A stretch of 64,000 nt of DNA, from contig MU128995.1 in NCBI GenBank assembly GCA_014904985.1, forward strand, positions 143,551 to 207,550. The letters are read 5' to 3'. A model generated the notes under the pieces. That model worked only from the letters and a program-made list of their open reading frames with translations, had not been told where the DNA came from and ran no database searches. The position numbers were made by a program, and so were the translations under genes. The stretch comes from Hydnum rufescens UP504. Taxonomy: Eukaryota; Basidiomycota; Agaricomycetes; Cantharellales; Hydnaceae. Positions 1 through 11,637 of the stretch are shown one piece after another. How positions within the stretch are numbered: the first letter of the stretch is position 1; the number at the start of each line of letters is the position of its first letter.

Positions 1-800
1 TTACATATCATGCATCCAATAAATTAAAGAGACTTTTTCTATTGGGATAAAGAGTCTAAATGTGTTTTACAGCCTGGGGACGTATTCTAAGGACTCTGCG
101 GATTTAGTGGCTGCGCCACATTTCGCGGCTGTCTTACCGTCACTCCAGTGCTTGCCTTGCTCTAGAAAAACACTCTTTGAGGCTATCTATAATATATACC
201 ATGTGCCCAACGGAGGCCAACTTGAAAGCGAAGGAAGACCTATCTCAGGCCCAAGGAACACACCGACAAATTAAATGCCGTCATTGAAGCAGTTGAATGG
301 CACAATAAATGACAGAACTATTGCGATGGAGGGTGACCGAAATAATGAAGGTGATGAGATCCGCATGAAGAATTGGTGGAAACGTTTCTATAGTAAGTAA
401 ATCTTCCCCAATCGACATTTTTCATGGGCAGCTTACTTCAATACCAAAGCTAGTATTTTAGACATATCAACAATATTAAGGCCCCTTGTCGCCGTAGATC
501 GTGCATAATACAACCATTGGTGTTGTCGCTATTCCGGAAGCAAACGTCGGTTTCCCTATGACTCCTATTTCAACCATAGGTTCTGTCACGCGTCACAGCC
601 ACTTTTTCTGACCCGGAAACGCGCTCCGAGCCTTATCGGGGCTCAGATCGGGGTTTTCTAAAAATAGAGCTCCCTGGGACAGTATGCACAAAATCGCATT
701 GGGATATTATCAATGGCATCCAATGAGGCGACAGTGCTGCGGCACTTTTCACAATTTCCGGTATCAGAATCCACTCACGCGGGAAAAATTAGTCAACTAC
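1..800. repeat. Left copy of a segmental duplication (non-coding part)
   Basis: This stretch matches about 7155-7890 in the same orientation: the 'ggacgt.ttctaaggactctgcgg' and 'gatcgtgcataat' segments recur in the same order with scattered substitutions and small indels. About 120 bases near 570-690 are absent from the other copy. The repeat begins before the window start. Short open frames occur here but none is conserved between the two copies, so I call no gene. It is the upstream half of the block that also contains the nitronate monooxygenase copies. Confidence 0.75.
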
Positions 801-801
801 A

Positions 802-1730
802 TCACAACTCAATCGATACGGAGTTTTCAATGGATCCATCACCCTTCCACGCGTCGTTGCCATTTAGCTGCCACGGCACCACACGAATTCATGTCAAGGG
901 CATGTGCAGTCACCTCAGTTGCTGCTGTCCTGAAATTATGTTCCTGCAAGCCAGGCGTCACATTCAATGACGTGCTCAGGAAACCTAGAGCAGAGAGTAA
1001 CTGAGCCTCTCTCACCACCACACCAGCGCCCCCTTTTCTTACCCCAGGGGGACTCATCATTGCGTTTATCGGTGTTATGGTGATTCTATTTGACTGTTGA
1101 AGATCAGATCTCGGAAGTTCGTTGCTTCTGATGGCGCTGAGTACAAATGGAGACAGGCAGGACCGGATGATCGAGATCTCGAGGTAAGCGAGACTTCCTG
1201 GGCCAGGTGGAATCAGTTTCACTGACATGGTTTACGACACCGCCCCTCCCCCGAAATCAACGCCATTCCCTTTCCGAGAGTGCTTCCCACCCCACGCTCT
1301 TCATCCAAAGGGGTCTATCGCAACATGGGCTGCCAATTCCAAGAGTCTCACTGTCACACCCGGAGGACAGGCAATTGTGGATGACGTCGTCTGTATGTTG
1401 CCCATCCACCTCTGGCGCCTCAAATGGGGCCATCCTTTTTGAATAATCTGTATTTCGCTTAAACTCAATGATGGAATGTACTACAGGGCCTTTCCTTGCT
1501 CCTCCTGCTCACACGTCCCACTCGTTCTTCCCACTGTAGCGTATATTTTTCCATGTTGAAATGAAGAATGTGGCCTAGCCAGTCTGCGTGTTCTTTTGAT
1601 ATGAATATTTTTCATCATAACGGAATAATGTGGCACCGGTGCGCCGGTCGGGGAATCCTAGCTCTTCTACTGCCCATTGTGGCTTGGCTTAATGAATTGG
1701 TATTATACGTTGTGCTGTAATATTTCAATT
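802..1730. other. Insertion present only in the left duplicate
   Basis: In the right copy the sequence runs from 'ctagccaacta' near 7875 straight into 'gaagactaggg' near 7890. In the left copy these two joints lie about 930 bases apart. The extra DNA holds no recognisable domain; overlapping short frames on both strands look like chance. I could not find convincing terminal repeats or a target-site duplication. Either an insertion here or a deletion in the other copy would explain it. Confidence 0.5.
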
Positions 1731-1789
1731 TCTTGAAGACTATAGAGGTGACGGCAATAAATAAGGGTTCGGCAACTGGGCAGACAGAC

Positions 1790-3925
1790 CCCTGCGAGCT
1801 CTATTGGAAGCTTGATCCGCCAGACCGATTTTGGCCCTCGGAAATCCGTGAATGGCTTGACCCCCTTAGGGGCCGAAAATCCGTGAATTTGGGATCTGGT
1901 ATGGCTTGGAGCTCAAAAAATCCGTGAACGCGGATCTAGGATACCAAAAAAAAACTAAAAAGCGCTTTTCTACTGTAATTACCCTCTGTGCCCTCCCACA
2001 TGCACCCAATCTCCATCAGCTTCCATTCCTTGGTCCATATCTTCGTCGCCGGGGTACAGAAACCAAGTCCTGAGGGATTTGCATAGCAAAAAAGCACCGG
2101 GATTGATGGTGCTAAACATACTGTCCCATTTCGAGAGGTTCGATCAAATGCCACGTGATATATTTTTGCTTCCACCCTAGGTGGAGTCAAGTTCGGGTGC
2201 CTTCATGACGTCAGATTCTTGTGGAGCTCCCAACTACCGATAGCGAGCTCTGGACCGTCCTTACGCAGCACGATCTATATGCACCGTGGCCCCTCTGAAC
2301 AAGACCCAGCGTGCAAAAGCTCTGATCCCTCACAGCATAATAAGTGAAGAACCACTATTTACCATGACTGTTGTATTGACACTATCATGGAAAGTGTTCT
2401 ATCAGGTCTCTCTGGATCCGATACGCCTATGGATGATGAAACAAGGGATGACGAACAAAGACTTGGACTACAAGTCAGAGCCCATCAACATTCCCAATCC
2501 AGAGGCAGACAAGCCTGTCCCAGAGGTGGAGCCATTTGAAGGCAGTCGTGGGAAGCGAATAAAGAAACCCAATCCGCATCAAAATGACATTGAATGGTGG
2601 TCGAGAGCCGGGCGTGACTAGAAATCCTTTTCCCCCCGTGTAAATTCATCGCAGACGCCCTCGTATACTACGCACAAAACTGGCCACAGGGACCGAAAAA
2701 AAGCGATAATTGGCAAAATTACCCCTTCGGGGCGAACATTTCGTGTGACACCCCACATTCCTGAGTTCGGCGACCCTTCTGTGACGCGTTACAAAGCAGT
2801 TCTAAGTTAGGTTCGAGGGGGCGTGTGACGCGTGACACGAACCTACCATCGGAAAGAGGACAGTAATGCAGGTTAGACTCGGAGACGGTCGTGAGCTAGA
2901 AGTTGCCTTTGGGGGCCACAAGTTAAAAGTTAAAAGCCATGGGGAAAAACACCTCCCAACCACGTACATAGCAGAGATCCGGGAAAATGGATCTAGGTGT
3001 CAGTCTGGGTGGGCAAAATCCGTGAGCGCTGGAATCTAGCATGACTGGGCTGAAAATCCGTGAATTGACTCTAGCATTGACCAAAATTTTCTCCAAAAAT
3101 CCCAGATTCCTACCCATTCGCGCGGGCGGTTAACTCTGCAGTCTCGTGAATGTAGTTAATGCTAGAACGGAAATTAATGATAATTCCGGCGGAAATTAAA
3201 GATAAAATCCGAAAAATGATTTTAAATCCGATCAACTTAAGGCAGAGCCTAACCCTATCGGAAAACTCCGAATGCTCCCTCAATGTCCCACAACTGAGCA
3301 TAGGATGCCACAAGTTACCCCCGTCCTTCCTAATCTGAAGGTTTCCCGCAGCCACACGTCACCAACCTGGAGCTCCATTGCCAAACCATGTCACCCGAGG
3401 GCTCAAATAGACCAAATCAATAAGCCATGAAACCAAATGGATATAAGCGTGTTCATTATCCCATCTTTTCCCCGCTTCGTGGCATATATCCGGACATAGA
3501 TGAATGAACACGCTTATATCCATTTGATTTCATGGTATTGATTTGGTCTATTTGAGCCCTTGGGTGACATGGTTTGGCAATGGAGCTCCAGGTCGGTGAC
3601 GTGTGGCCGTGGGAGACCTTCAGATTAGGAAGGACGGGGGTAACTTGTGGTATCCTGTGCCCAGTTGTGGGACATTGGGGAGCATTCGGAGTTTTCCGAT
3701 AGGGGTTAGGCTTACAAGTGTTGTCTCTGCCTTAAGTTTCCGACGTTGGTCGGATTTAAAATCAATTTTCGGATTTTATCTTTAATTTCCGCCGGGATTA
3801 TCATCAATTTGCGTTCTAGCATTAACTACATTCACGAGAGTGCAGAGTTAACCGCCCGCGCGACCGGGTAGGAGTCTGCAAAAATCCGTGGACTGCGGAT
3901 CAAGCCTCCAATGGAGCTTGCCTCC
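1790..3925. other. Second insertion in the left duplicate, probably a decayed mobile element
   Basis: The right copy joins 'ggttcggcaac' (near 7912) to 'gtgacttataa' (near 7937); in the left copy the same joints are about 2.1 kb apart. The extra segment contains several 'aaatccgtga' motifs with nearby 'ggatct', a long inverted repeat at its right end, and an unidentified frame at 2286-2621 (111 codons) whose C-terminal half is charged and proline-rich. No transposase motif can be read. Its presence in only one of two otherwise collinear copies supports insertion after duplication, but clean ends and target duplications were not found. Confidence 0.5.
3118..3865. repeat. Long inverted repeat (fold-back) with arms of about 350 bp
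   Basis: The left arm (about 3118-3458) begins with 'cgcgggcggttaactctgca'. The right arm (about 3505-3863) ends with its reverse complement. The arms match through 'gagctccattgccaaaccatg' and 'aatgaacacgcttatatcc', with a loop of roughly 45-50 bases. The arms have diverged by point changes and small indels (the right arm carries an extra stretch near 3715-3745), so the hairpin is not newly made. The shape fits a fold-back element or a MITE with long terminal inverted repeats. No gene is present. Confidence 0.8.
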
Positions 3926-4017
3926 TAGAGTCCTGTGACTTATAAAAGTACTTATATCTGACGGTATGGCTCTGTGGTTGGGACGAGTCTCTCCCAAGCC
4001 AAAGGACATTCATGGCC

Positions 4018-5599
4018 ATGTCTCTGTCCACCGAGATCACGAGCTTGTTCAACATCAGGCACCCAATAATCCTAGCAGGTAGCTCAGACTAATTGGGTTT
4101 GAGGTTGCTGATATCACACCTCACGCCTTACAATCACAGGCATGAACGTCGCTGCAGTACGCGGAATGTGGTGTCTGTGATACTCTGGCCTCGCCGCTAA
4201 TTCACTCCGTAGGGTCCAGATCTAGCGGCAGCAGTCACAAAGTGCGTTATGCCCACACTGTTCGATATCTCTCGTTAACGGATTGACAATGGTCTATTTC
4301 GTTCACGTTCTCTTCTCATTACCAATGATAGTGCTGGAGGGCTAGGTGTTATTGGTGGTCTCGGTCACACACCAAAATCCCTCAAACAAGTAATTTGGAT
4401 CATGAAGCAACAACTTACGGACGAATCCGCGCCCTTTGGTGTCAATCTTGCCCTTCCGCAAGTCGGCGGCGGTGCTCGCGCTACAAAGTGTGTTTTTCTG
4501 CTTTATCATCGTGGCTGAACGAAGAATGTGATTCTCATGGTCCAATCGCGCACCCGTTATAACAGCTACGATTACACTCATGGTCAACTTCACGAACTCC
4601 TGGAAGTAATAATTGAAGAAAGAGCTGCCCTCTTTGTCTCTGCTGCTGGTATGATCGTCCGTGCACTGCTCAGAGATCAGCACGATTGAGTGATGCCATT
4701 GCAGGCGTGCCGCCAAAAGACCTGATCGACAAGTTGCACAAGGCCAGTATATTAGTGATGAACATGATCGGACATCCAAAGCATATTCCACGGGCGCTCA
4801 AGCAAGGCGTGGACATTGTATGTGCCCAGGGCGGCGAGGGCGGCGGCCACACTGGCGATATTCCCTTTTCCATCCTCATTCCAGCGTGTCTTGATGCCCT
4901 GAAAGGGGCCAAGTCTCCATTAACGGGGAGGCCAGTCTATCTTGTCGCTGCGGGGGGATATACGACGGCAGGGGCCTTGCTGCTTCACTTGCATTTGGGG
5001 CGGAGGCAGTGTGGGTTGGGACGCGTTTCGTAGCGAGTGTGGAAGCCGGCGTGACAAAGCGACATAAAGACGCGTGAGTCTCGGACTTTCTTTGTACTGG
5101 GATTCTTTCAATTACTTACTCACATTCCGCGACCATTGCTGACAGCGTGGTGACTGCCAATCATGGGGTGAGGTTCAGTCCTGTTCGCTCGCTACCCTAA
5201 TTCTTATCGTTCTTGGCTTTTTTCAGGACACTATAACTACAACGATCTACACTGGTCGCCCACTTCGCGTACGTCGTACACCCTATGTTGAGGATTGGTA
5301 CTCGTTCTTCGATCTTTACAACCATACCTCAGCAAAATGTTAATGCTTGCTTCGATAGGGAAACTAATAGACAAGAAGAGATCAAGCGACTGACATCAGC
5401 TGGGAAAATTCCGCATGCGGTACCATTGGACGAGGGCCCGAGAACCATCGCTTCCACCTACCCTTTGCTCATGGGTGCTGTCGCTGCAGTCATCGACGAC
5501 GTCCTTCCTGCCAAGGTTATTATAGAACAAATGGTTCAGGATGCTGTGGAGAGACTTGAAGCATCATCCCTGATGGTTAATTTATTCTCCAAATTGTAG
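4018..5599 (+). pseudogene. Nitronate monooxygenase (2-nitropropane dioxygenase), copy A, one frame break
   Basis: This family uses FMN and oxygen to turn alkyl nitronates into carbonyl compounds and nitrite. About seven short introns separate readable exons. In order they give MSLSTEITSLFNIRHPIILAG, the GMNVAA segment, the family motif NAGGLGVIGG, the NYDYTHGQLHELL segment, MNMIGHPKH, and the FMN-phosphate loop CAQGGEGGGHTGD. The last exons give TGRPLRVRRTPYV and a C-terminus ending SKL, a perfect peroxisomal targeting signal. The start at 4018 aligns with copy B and the family N-terminus. The G run at 4952-4957 has six bases where copy B has seven, so the AAGGIYDGRG segment shifts frame here; downstream the sequence is in the correct frame again. 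Either a one-base mutation or an assembly error is possible. Confidence 0.85.
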
Positions 5600-5639
5600 T
5601 ACCGGCATTGTGGTTTTTCAATATATGTCGTGTTGGATC

Positions 5640-6120
5640 AGAGTTGCTGCGCTGCTGCAAGCGCTATGGAGCTCGTCGGATATAGTACGACCAAGAGAGT
5701 TGCCGACGAGGCATTCGCACAGGCTGGATTCGCTCCCGGGACGGGTAGGGACGAGGTTGGCGTTGTCGAATTACACGACCGTTTCAGGTAAGTATCTCCC
5801 CCACTTGGAGAGACCGTCTTCCTCGCCAGTAAATGAATCCCTCGAAATTAATAGTTCTAATGAAGTAAAGGATGCCCCAAGGAGCTTGTACCTGGAATGG
5901 GGCTAATGGGAACCAATCAGCTCATCACCTACGACGCTCTTGGTCTATGCGAGCCTGGAAAAGCCCATAAACTCGTAGACGCTGGGGATAATACAGTCAG
6001 TGTGTTCGAAGCGATCTGTTCCCTTTCGCTCTGACTCGTCGACTCCATCACGATATGGGGGTAAATATGTCATTAACGACTTGAAGCTAAGGGACATCCG
6101 CTGGAAGCCATCGGCGTGCG
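5640..6120 (+). pseudogene. Remnant of peroxisomal SCPx-type thiolase
   Basis: Readable pieces are AMELVGYSTTKRVADEAF, then DEVGVVELHDRFS, then, after an intron-like gap ending at about 5920, LITYDALGLCEPGKAHKL and VDAGDNT. A last fragment near 6090-6115 reads KGHPLEAIG. These match the C-terminal half of the thiolase domain of sterol carrier protein x (3-ketoacyl-CoA thiolase of peroxisomal beta-oxidation) in order. The family's HDCF motif reads HDRF here, so a conserved cysteine is lost. No N-terminal half, SCP2 domain or continuous frame is present. It lies just past the duplication edge: the second copy diverges at about 9675, right where this remnant would begin. Confidence 0.75.
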
Positions 6121-7154
6121 TATCCTTTTCTCGAGAAGATTCGGCCCGGTGTTGACCAACGATATTGTAGCTGGGGATGCATTTCTATATAGCCAGTATG
6201 CCCAATACCTACCCTTCATTTAGAATGCATATACTACTGTAGTGTGAGGTCATGGTCACAGGTCACAGTGACCTCATGGCATGGCAAGGTCACAGGTCAC
6301 AAATTGAATTGATTCCATATATGGAAATTACCAAATATGGGCATTTTCGTCGTCATCATCATACTCGGATCCACGGCTGCAAGTATCAAAATCATTAACA
6401 TCCTCATCCGCCTTGCAATTCCATGATCCTTCATAGTGCTTGTTGGGAATACGTGATCGGCCACTCCGACGCAGCCCCAAGGGTGTAGGATGATGCACCC
6501 CTCGATTGCTGGATCATCCGCATCCTCATTGAGTTCTTCATAGGGGCTACTGGGAGGTGGTTTTGGTTTTGCAGATGATAGGTTGACTATCTCAGCTCGG
6601 AGTTTTTCACGCATCGCAACTGTCGGATCCACCTTGGTCCTGATCTGGACTGTAGGCAGCTTCTTCCTGGGCATCATCATCTACTGTTTAAATATCCTCC
6701 ATCTCATCAGTTGCACCAATGAGTTTGAGATAGCACTGAACATCTGTTTTCCAGAGATCAGCCAGCGCTCTCCCGGCTTCCATAGATCTGAGTGATGAGT
6801 AGGAGAGGTTGGATGAGTACGAGCCACTGTTGATGACACATAATGCAAAGGCCTGATGGCTCTGCACACTAGTCCTTGCTGCTGGCGACATGCTTATCGG
6901 TCACAGCCCCCCTGTGACCTGCATCTGGAGCTTACGTACGATCACGTGATGACCTACCGTCACAATGCACACACTAGCCTTGACTTTGCTTGTCAATGAC
7001 ATATGATACCAGCTCATAGTTGGTTTCCAACCTTCCAGCGAATGGATGGCACTATAATATAAAGAAGGGGGGATGATCTCCAGTATCCCCCCGCATGCCA
7101 GAAATTTCACCCCTCAAAAAACACTCGGCAGAGGTGGTGAATACAATTATCCTT
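6121..7154. other. Gene-poor spacer with GTCACAG-rich inverted repeats
   Basis: At 6243-6300 there is a cluster of 'ggtcacaggtcac' and 'tgaggtca...tgacctca', and near 6900 a short inverted 'ggtcacagccccc / ctgtgacc'. These could be the ends of a small decayed DNA transposon covering roughly 6240-6960. A 127-codon minus-strand frame (6297-6680) lies between them with no recognisable domain. I see no other gene. Confidence 0.35.
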
Positions 7155-7890
7155 TCCATGTCATGCATCTAATAAATTACTGTAAAAAGACTTTCTGTGT
7201 TGGGATAAAGATTTTAATCGTGTTTTACAACCTGAGGCAAGGGGACGTGTTCTAAGGACTCTGCGGATTTGGTGGCTGCGCCAGGTTTCACGACTGCCTT
7301 GTCATCACTCCAGGACTTGCCTTGCTATACAAAGATACTCTCCGAGGCTATATAGAATATATCCATCGCATCTAGTAATCAACGCGCCCAATGGAGGCCG
7401 AAGCGGAGGAACTTGAAGACCTATCTCAAGGACACTTACAAATTAAATGCCCTCGTTGAAGCAGTTGGACGGTACAACCAACAGGAGACAGGACTATTGC
7501 GATGGAGGGCGACCGAAATAATGAAGGCTATGAGATTCACATGAAGAAATGATTGTTTGCATAGTGAGTGATGCTTCTCCAATCGGTATTTTTCATGGAC
7601 TGCTTACTTCCATGTCAAAGGTAGTATTTTTATACAATCATATCAACAATAATTACGGCCTTTTGCCTGCGTAGATCGTGCATAATGGAACGATTGGTGT
7701 TGTGTCTCCCCTTTCGGAAGCAAACGACCTCAGTTGTGGTTTTACTTCACTTGCCGATAATATCGAGAATGATGTGCACAAAATTGGGATATTATCGACG
7801 GCATCCAATGACGCGACAGTGCCGCGCACTTTTCCCAACTTATCAGAACCCCCTCACGCGGAAAAACTAGCCAACTAATATGAAGACTAG
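7155..7890. repeat. Right copy of the segmental duplication (non-coding part)
   Basis: Counterpart of 1-800, in the same orientation. It lacks the ~930-bp and ~2.1-kb insertions of the left copy and continues directly into nitronate monooxygenase copy B. It therefore shows the more ancestral arrangement of the block. Confidence 0.75.
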
Positions 7891-8029
7891 GGATGACGGC
7901 AATAAATAACGGTTCGGCAACGGGTCGGGTCCGGTGACTTATAAGGACAGTCCTTATATCTGACGGTTCGGCTGGGACATATTCTGTGGTTGGGACGAGT
8001 CTCTCCCAAGACAAGGGACATTCATAGCC

Positions 8030-9618
8030 ATGTCTCTATCCACCGAGATCACGAGCTTGTTCAACATCAGGCACCCAATAATCCTAGCAGGTGGTTCACA
8101 CTATACTAATTGGCTTTGACGTTGCTGATATCACACCTCACGCCTTACAATCACAGGCATGAACGTCGCTGCAGTACGCGGAATGTCGTGTCTGTGATAC
8201 TCTGGCCTCGACACTAATTCACTCTGTAGGGTCCCGATCTAGCGGCGGCAGTCACAAAGTGCGTTATGCCCAAACTGATCGATATCTCTAGCTAACCGAT
8301 TGGCAATGGTCTATTTCGCTCGACCCCTCCTCGCTACCAATGATAGTGCTGGAGGGCTGGGTGTTATCGGTGGTCTCGGTTACACGCCAAAATCGCTAAA
8401 ACAAGTAATTGGGATCATGAAGCAACAGCTTACGGACAAATACGCACCCTTTGGTGTCGATCTCGCCCTTCCCCAAGTCGGTGGCGGGGCGCGCGCGACA
8501 AAGTGGGTTTTGCTTACTGTTTGATCGTCGTGGCTGAACTAGGAATGTGATTCTCATGGTCCAATCGTGCACCCGTTATAACAGCTACGACTACACCCAT
8601 GGTCAACTTCACGAACTCCTTGAAGTAATAATTGAAGAAAGAGCAGCCCTCTTTGTCTCTGCTACTGGTATGATCGTCCGTGCCCTGCTCGGAGATCAGT
8701 ACTACGATTGAGTGGCGCCGTTCCAGGTGTACCGCCCAAAGACGTGGTCGACAAGTTGCACAAGGCCAATATATTAGTAATGAACATGATCGGACATCCA
8801 AAGCATATTCCACGGGCGCTCAAGCAAGGCGTGGACATTATATGTGCCCAGGGCGGCGAGGGCGGCGGCCATACTGGCGATATTCCCTTTTCCATCCTCA
8901 TTCCAGCGTGTCTCGACGCCCTTAAGGGGACCAGGTCTCCATTAACAGGGAGGCCAGTCTACCTTGTCGCTGCGGGGGGGATATACGACGGCAGAGGCCT
9001 TGCTGCTTCACTTGCATTTGGTGCAGGAGGCAGTGTGGGTTGGGACGCGTTTCGTAGCGAGTGTGGAGGCTGGTGTGACGAAGCGACATAAAGACGCGTG
9101 AGTCTCGGGCTTCCTTTGTACTGAGATTCTCTCAATTACTAGCTCACATTCCGCGATCATCGATGACAGCGTGGTGACTGCCAATCATGGGGTGAGGTTC
9201 GGTCCTGTTCCCTCCGTACCCCTGGTTCTTATCGTTCTTGCTTTGTTTCAGGACACCATAACTACAACGATCTACACTGGTCGCCCACTTCGCGTACGCC
9301 GTACACCCTATGTTGAGGATTGGTACTCGGTCTTTGGTCCTACAACCAATCAGAAATGTTAATGCATGCTTCGATAGGGAAACTAATAGACAAGAAGAGA
9401 TCAAGCGACTAACATTGACCGGGAAAATTCCACATGCGGTATCATTGGACCAGGACCCGAGAACCATCGCTTCCACCTACCCTTTGCTCATGGGTGCTGT
9501 CGCTGCAGTCATCGACGACATCCTTCCTGCCAAGGTCATTATAGAACAAATGGTTCAGGAGGCCGTGGAGAGACTTGAAGCATCTTCCCTGATGGTTAAT
9601 TTATCCTCGAAGTTGTAG
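8030..9618 (+). pseudogene. Nitronate monooxygenase (2-nitropropane dioxygenase), copy B, one frame break
   Basis: The exon and intron layout, motifs and C-terminal SKL match copy A. Here the G run at 8974-8980 has seven bases and the AAGGIYDGRGLAASLAFG segment reads through. One extra base near 9021-9030 then puts the following family segment (WVGTRFVASVEAG, read in copy A) out of frame. Each copy is therefore intact exactly where the other is broken. The last exons (TIYTGRPLRVRRTPYV and the helix ending SSKL) are present. The role would be peroxisomal FMN-dependent nitronate oxidation. Duplication homology ends near 9675, about 55 bases past the stop. Confidence 0.85.
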
Positions 9619-9814
9619 TAAGGGCATTGTGGTTTTTCAATATATATCGCGTTGGATCAGAGTTGGTGCGTTGCTGAAATGGCCAATTTACCAAAGAGTT
9701 GGATTATCAAAAGCATGTAGCATCAGCATTGCCCACGTCGCGCAATGTAGGCGGAGGGTGCCGGGTTGAATGGGCCACGGAAACAAATTCCCCTGACCAA
9801 AAAACCTCAGCACG

Positions 9815-10364
9815 ATGGTCAAAGTCGAAGAAGTCCTAGACGCTGATCGGGAAAAATCCTCGCCATACGCAGCCTCGTCCTCCTCACGGACGTCTTCCTC
9901 CCTCTCCGTTTCTTCCATCGCATCTTCTGAAGCCGATGACAGCCTAGCCTCTGAATCCCTATTCGACCGACTCTCCGCACTCGTCGATATCATCCCTCCT
10001 ACCACACGTCATGCGATTTCGACGCGTATTTCAAAGACAGTGAGCTTGATCCACAGGGGCAGCAAGTTGGCGGGGAATATTGTTTGGGTCGTCACTACGA
10101 GTGCGCTGTTGGTGGGGCTGCCTTTGGCTCTTGCGTTGGAGGACGAAGCGAAGATAGTTCAGCAGGAGAGAGAACTTCTTGCACAGCAACAAGGGCAGCA
10201 GGTCTGTTATTCTTTTATTTTATTTTATATCTTCTTTTCCTTGCAATTATATATTCGGATCGCAGAGCTTACTATCTTGGTCTTAGATGTTGACGTCCAG
10301 TGGTCCATTCGGCGTACCTCCAGCACCCGGTGGTCAGCAGGGCATCGTTCCGCCTGGTTTCTGA
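9815..10364 (+). CDS. TOM22: Mitochondrial import receptor subunit TOM22
   Basis: Two exons, 9815-10201 and 10287-10364, separated by an 85-nt GT..AG intron, encode 154 residues. The N-terminal half is acidic and serine-rich (cytosolic presequence-binding domain). RLSALVDIIPPTTRHAIS follows, then one membrane segment (IVWVVTTSALLVGLPLALAL), then a short intermembrane-space tail that the second exon finishes with GIVPPGF. This is the standard order and length for fungal Tom22, the central receptor of the outer-membrane TOM complex. The start gives the family's MVKVEE beginning. No frame break. Convergent with the next gene. Confidence 0.92.
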
Positions 10365-10579
10365 TCGTTGGTACGCCTAACCATGGAGCCCTTCTGGATA
10401 AGGAGCCGAAAGTGTCCCAGGTCGCCTCTACTCATTATTTTCGACCTGGACTCTTGTCTTGCGTCCTCGTATACTGTAGTCTCTACATATGCACATAAAA
10501 TAACTCTTACACTGGAGCGCAGCATATCACCCCATCTCCTAATTATATCTCGATGTTTGACCTGCCTTGTCATACCATG

Positions 10580-11637
10580 TTACCTTTTTTTTTCAGGGGT
10601 TGGATCAGTCTTCGCTGTCCGCAATGCCGTTTGCTCGATCGCGCGGTCCAATTCGTGGCTAATCTCTGGTGGGAGCATGAAAGCTTCAATCAGGAGTGTT
10701 ATGGCCGTTTTATCGAGTACCATGGACGGTTCCGAGTTGTGCATGTTAGACTGCCGGAGGCGCGATATGCTGTCGGAGTATATGGCTTCTAGTTGGGCGC
10801 TTGGAGCACCAATGACAGCTTTCGAGGCGACGAGGTCGCTCAGATACGTGGCGGCTTTGAACGCGCGATAATTTGACCACGCCCTGAATAAAAGCAACGG
10901 TCAAGCGGGACGGAGGATGTATCGAAGAAGACGTACCGCCAGACGCAAAAAAAGAAGGGAATATTTGGGATGATGGGAATAAGTGTGAATGGGAGAGTGA
11001 ATGGACTGGCTATTGCGTATAACCAGAATAACCGTTGGTGTTTTGGCGCCCGAAAATTAGCGTAAGCTTCTAAATCTTTCAAAGGAGGTCGTTTCACTAT
11101 AGGGCCGAAAGAGGTGGGATGTATTAATGGGATCTGGATGCAGCGTCATGGAAGGGACATTGAACGAAGTAGATAAGAGGAAGGTTCATGCTTTGTGGTG
11201 CTCACTTGGATTGTTCGCGCGCCATTGGATGATTCAAGTTCTTTAGCGCCTTTGCCTCCAGAAGGGATTGGCGGTCCCCAAGATGGGTGAATCGCCTTTA
11301 ATGCCAATTCCTCAAACTCCAAGCGCGCCTGAGCGTTCACCCCGAACGAATGCACTTTATACTACACGTGCGCATACATGACAGGATTCACGGCGGGAGA
11401 CCGTCATAAATTCATACATAGGGTAAAGGGACAGTGACGCACCTTCCAATTGGAGGCAGGGGCTTTTCCCCACCTGTCCCATGTATCAGCAGCCTTATGT
11501 GCAGCCGATTTCACGAGCCTGCTCGCCCATGTCTCAGGTTTCTGCGGTAGTTTTGGTGGTGGGAAGTGTGCAAGGTAGTATACTAGTGCAGAATGTCCAG
11601 GACGTGCTCTCGTGAGCGGGAGCGCGAAGAGGCGCAT
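10580..11637 (-). CDS. Mitochondrial K+/H+ exchange-related protein (KHE1 family)
   Basis: Four exons on the minus strand: 11637-11443, 11361-11206, 11133-10937 and 10883-10580. All junctions are GT..AG and phases agree, giving 283 residues. The protein starts MRLFALPLTRARPG, then has an IEFEELALK-like helix (LEFEELALKAIHPS). A hydrophobic hairpin follows (FTLPFTLIPIIPNIPFFF) and then VWRAWSNYRAFKAA, the features of the Mit_KHE1 family (Pfam PF10173). Members sit in the inner mitochondrial membrane and are linked to K+/H+ exchange. The C-terminal ~90 residues are helical and charged. The gene looks intact and abuts TOM22 tail to tail. Confidence 0.85.

Noticed and set aside
684..1004. 106-codon plus-strand frame in the left duplicate
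   Set aside because: The right copy does not keep this frame and the insertion at about 802 lies inside it.
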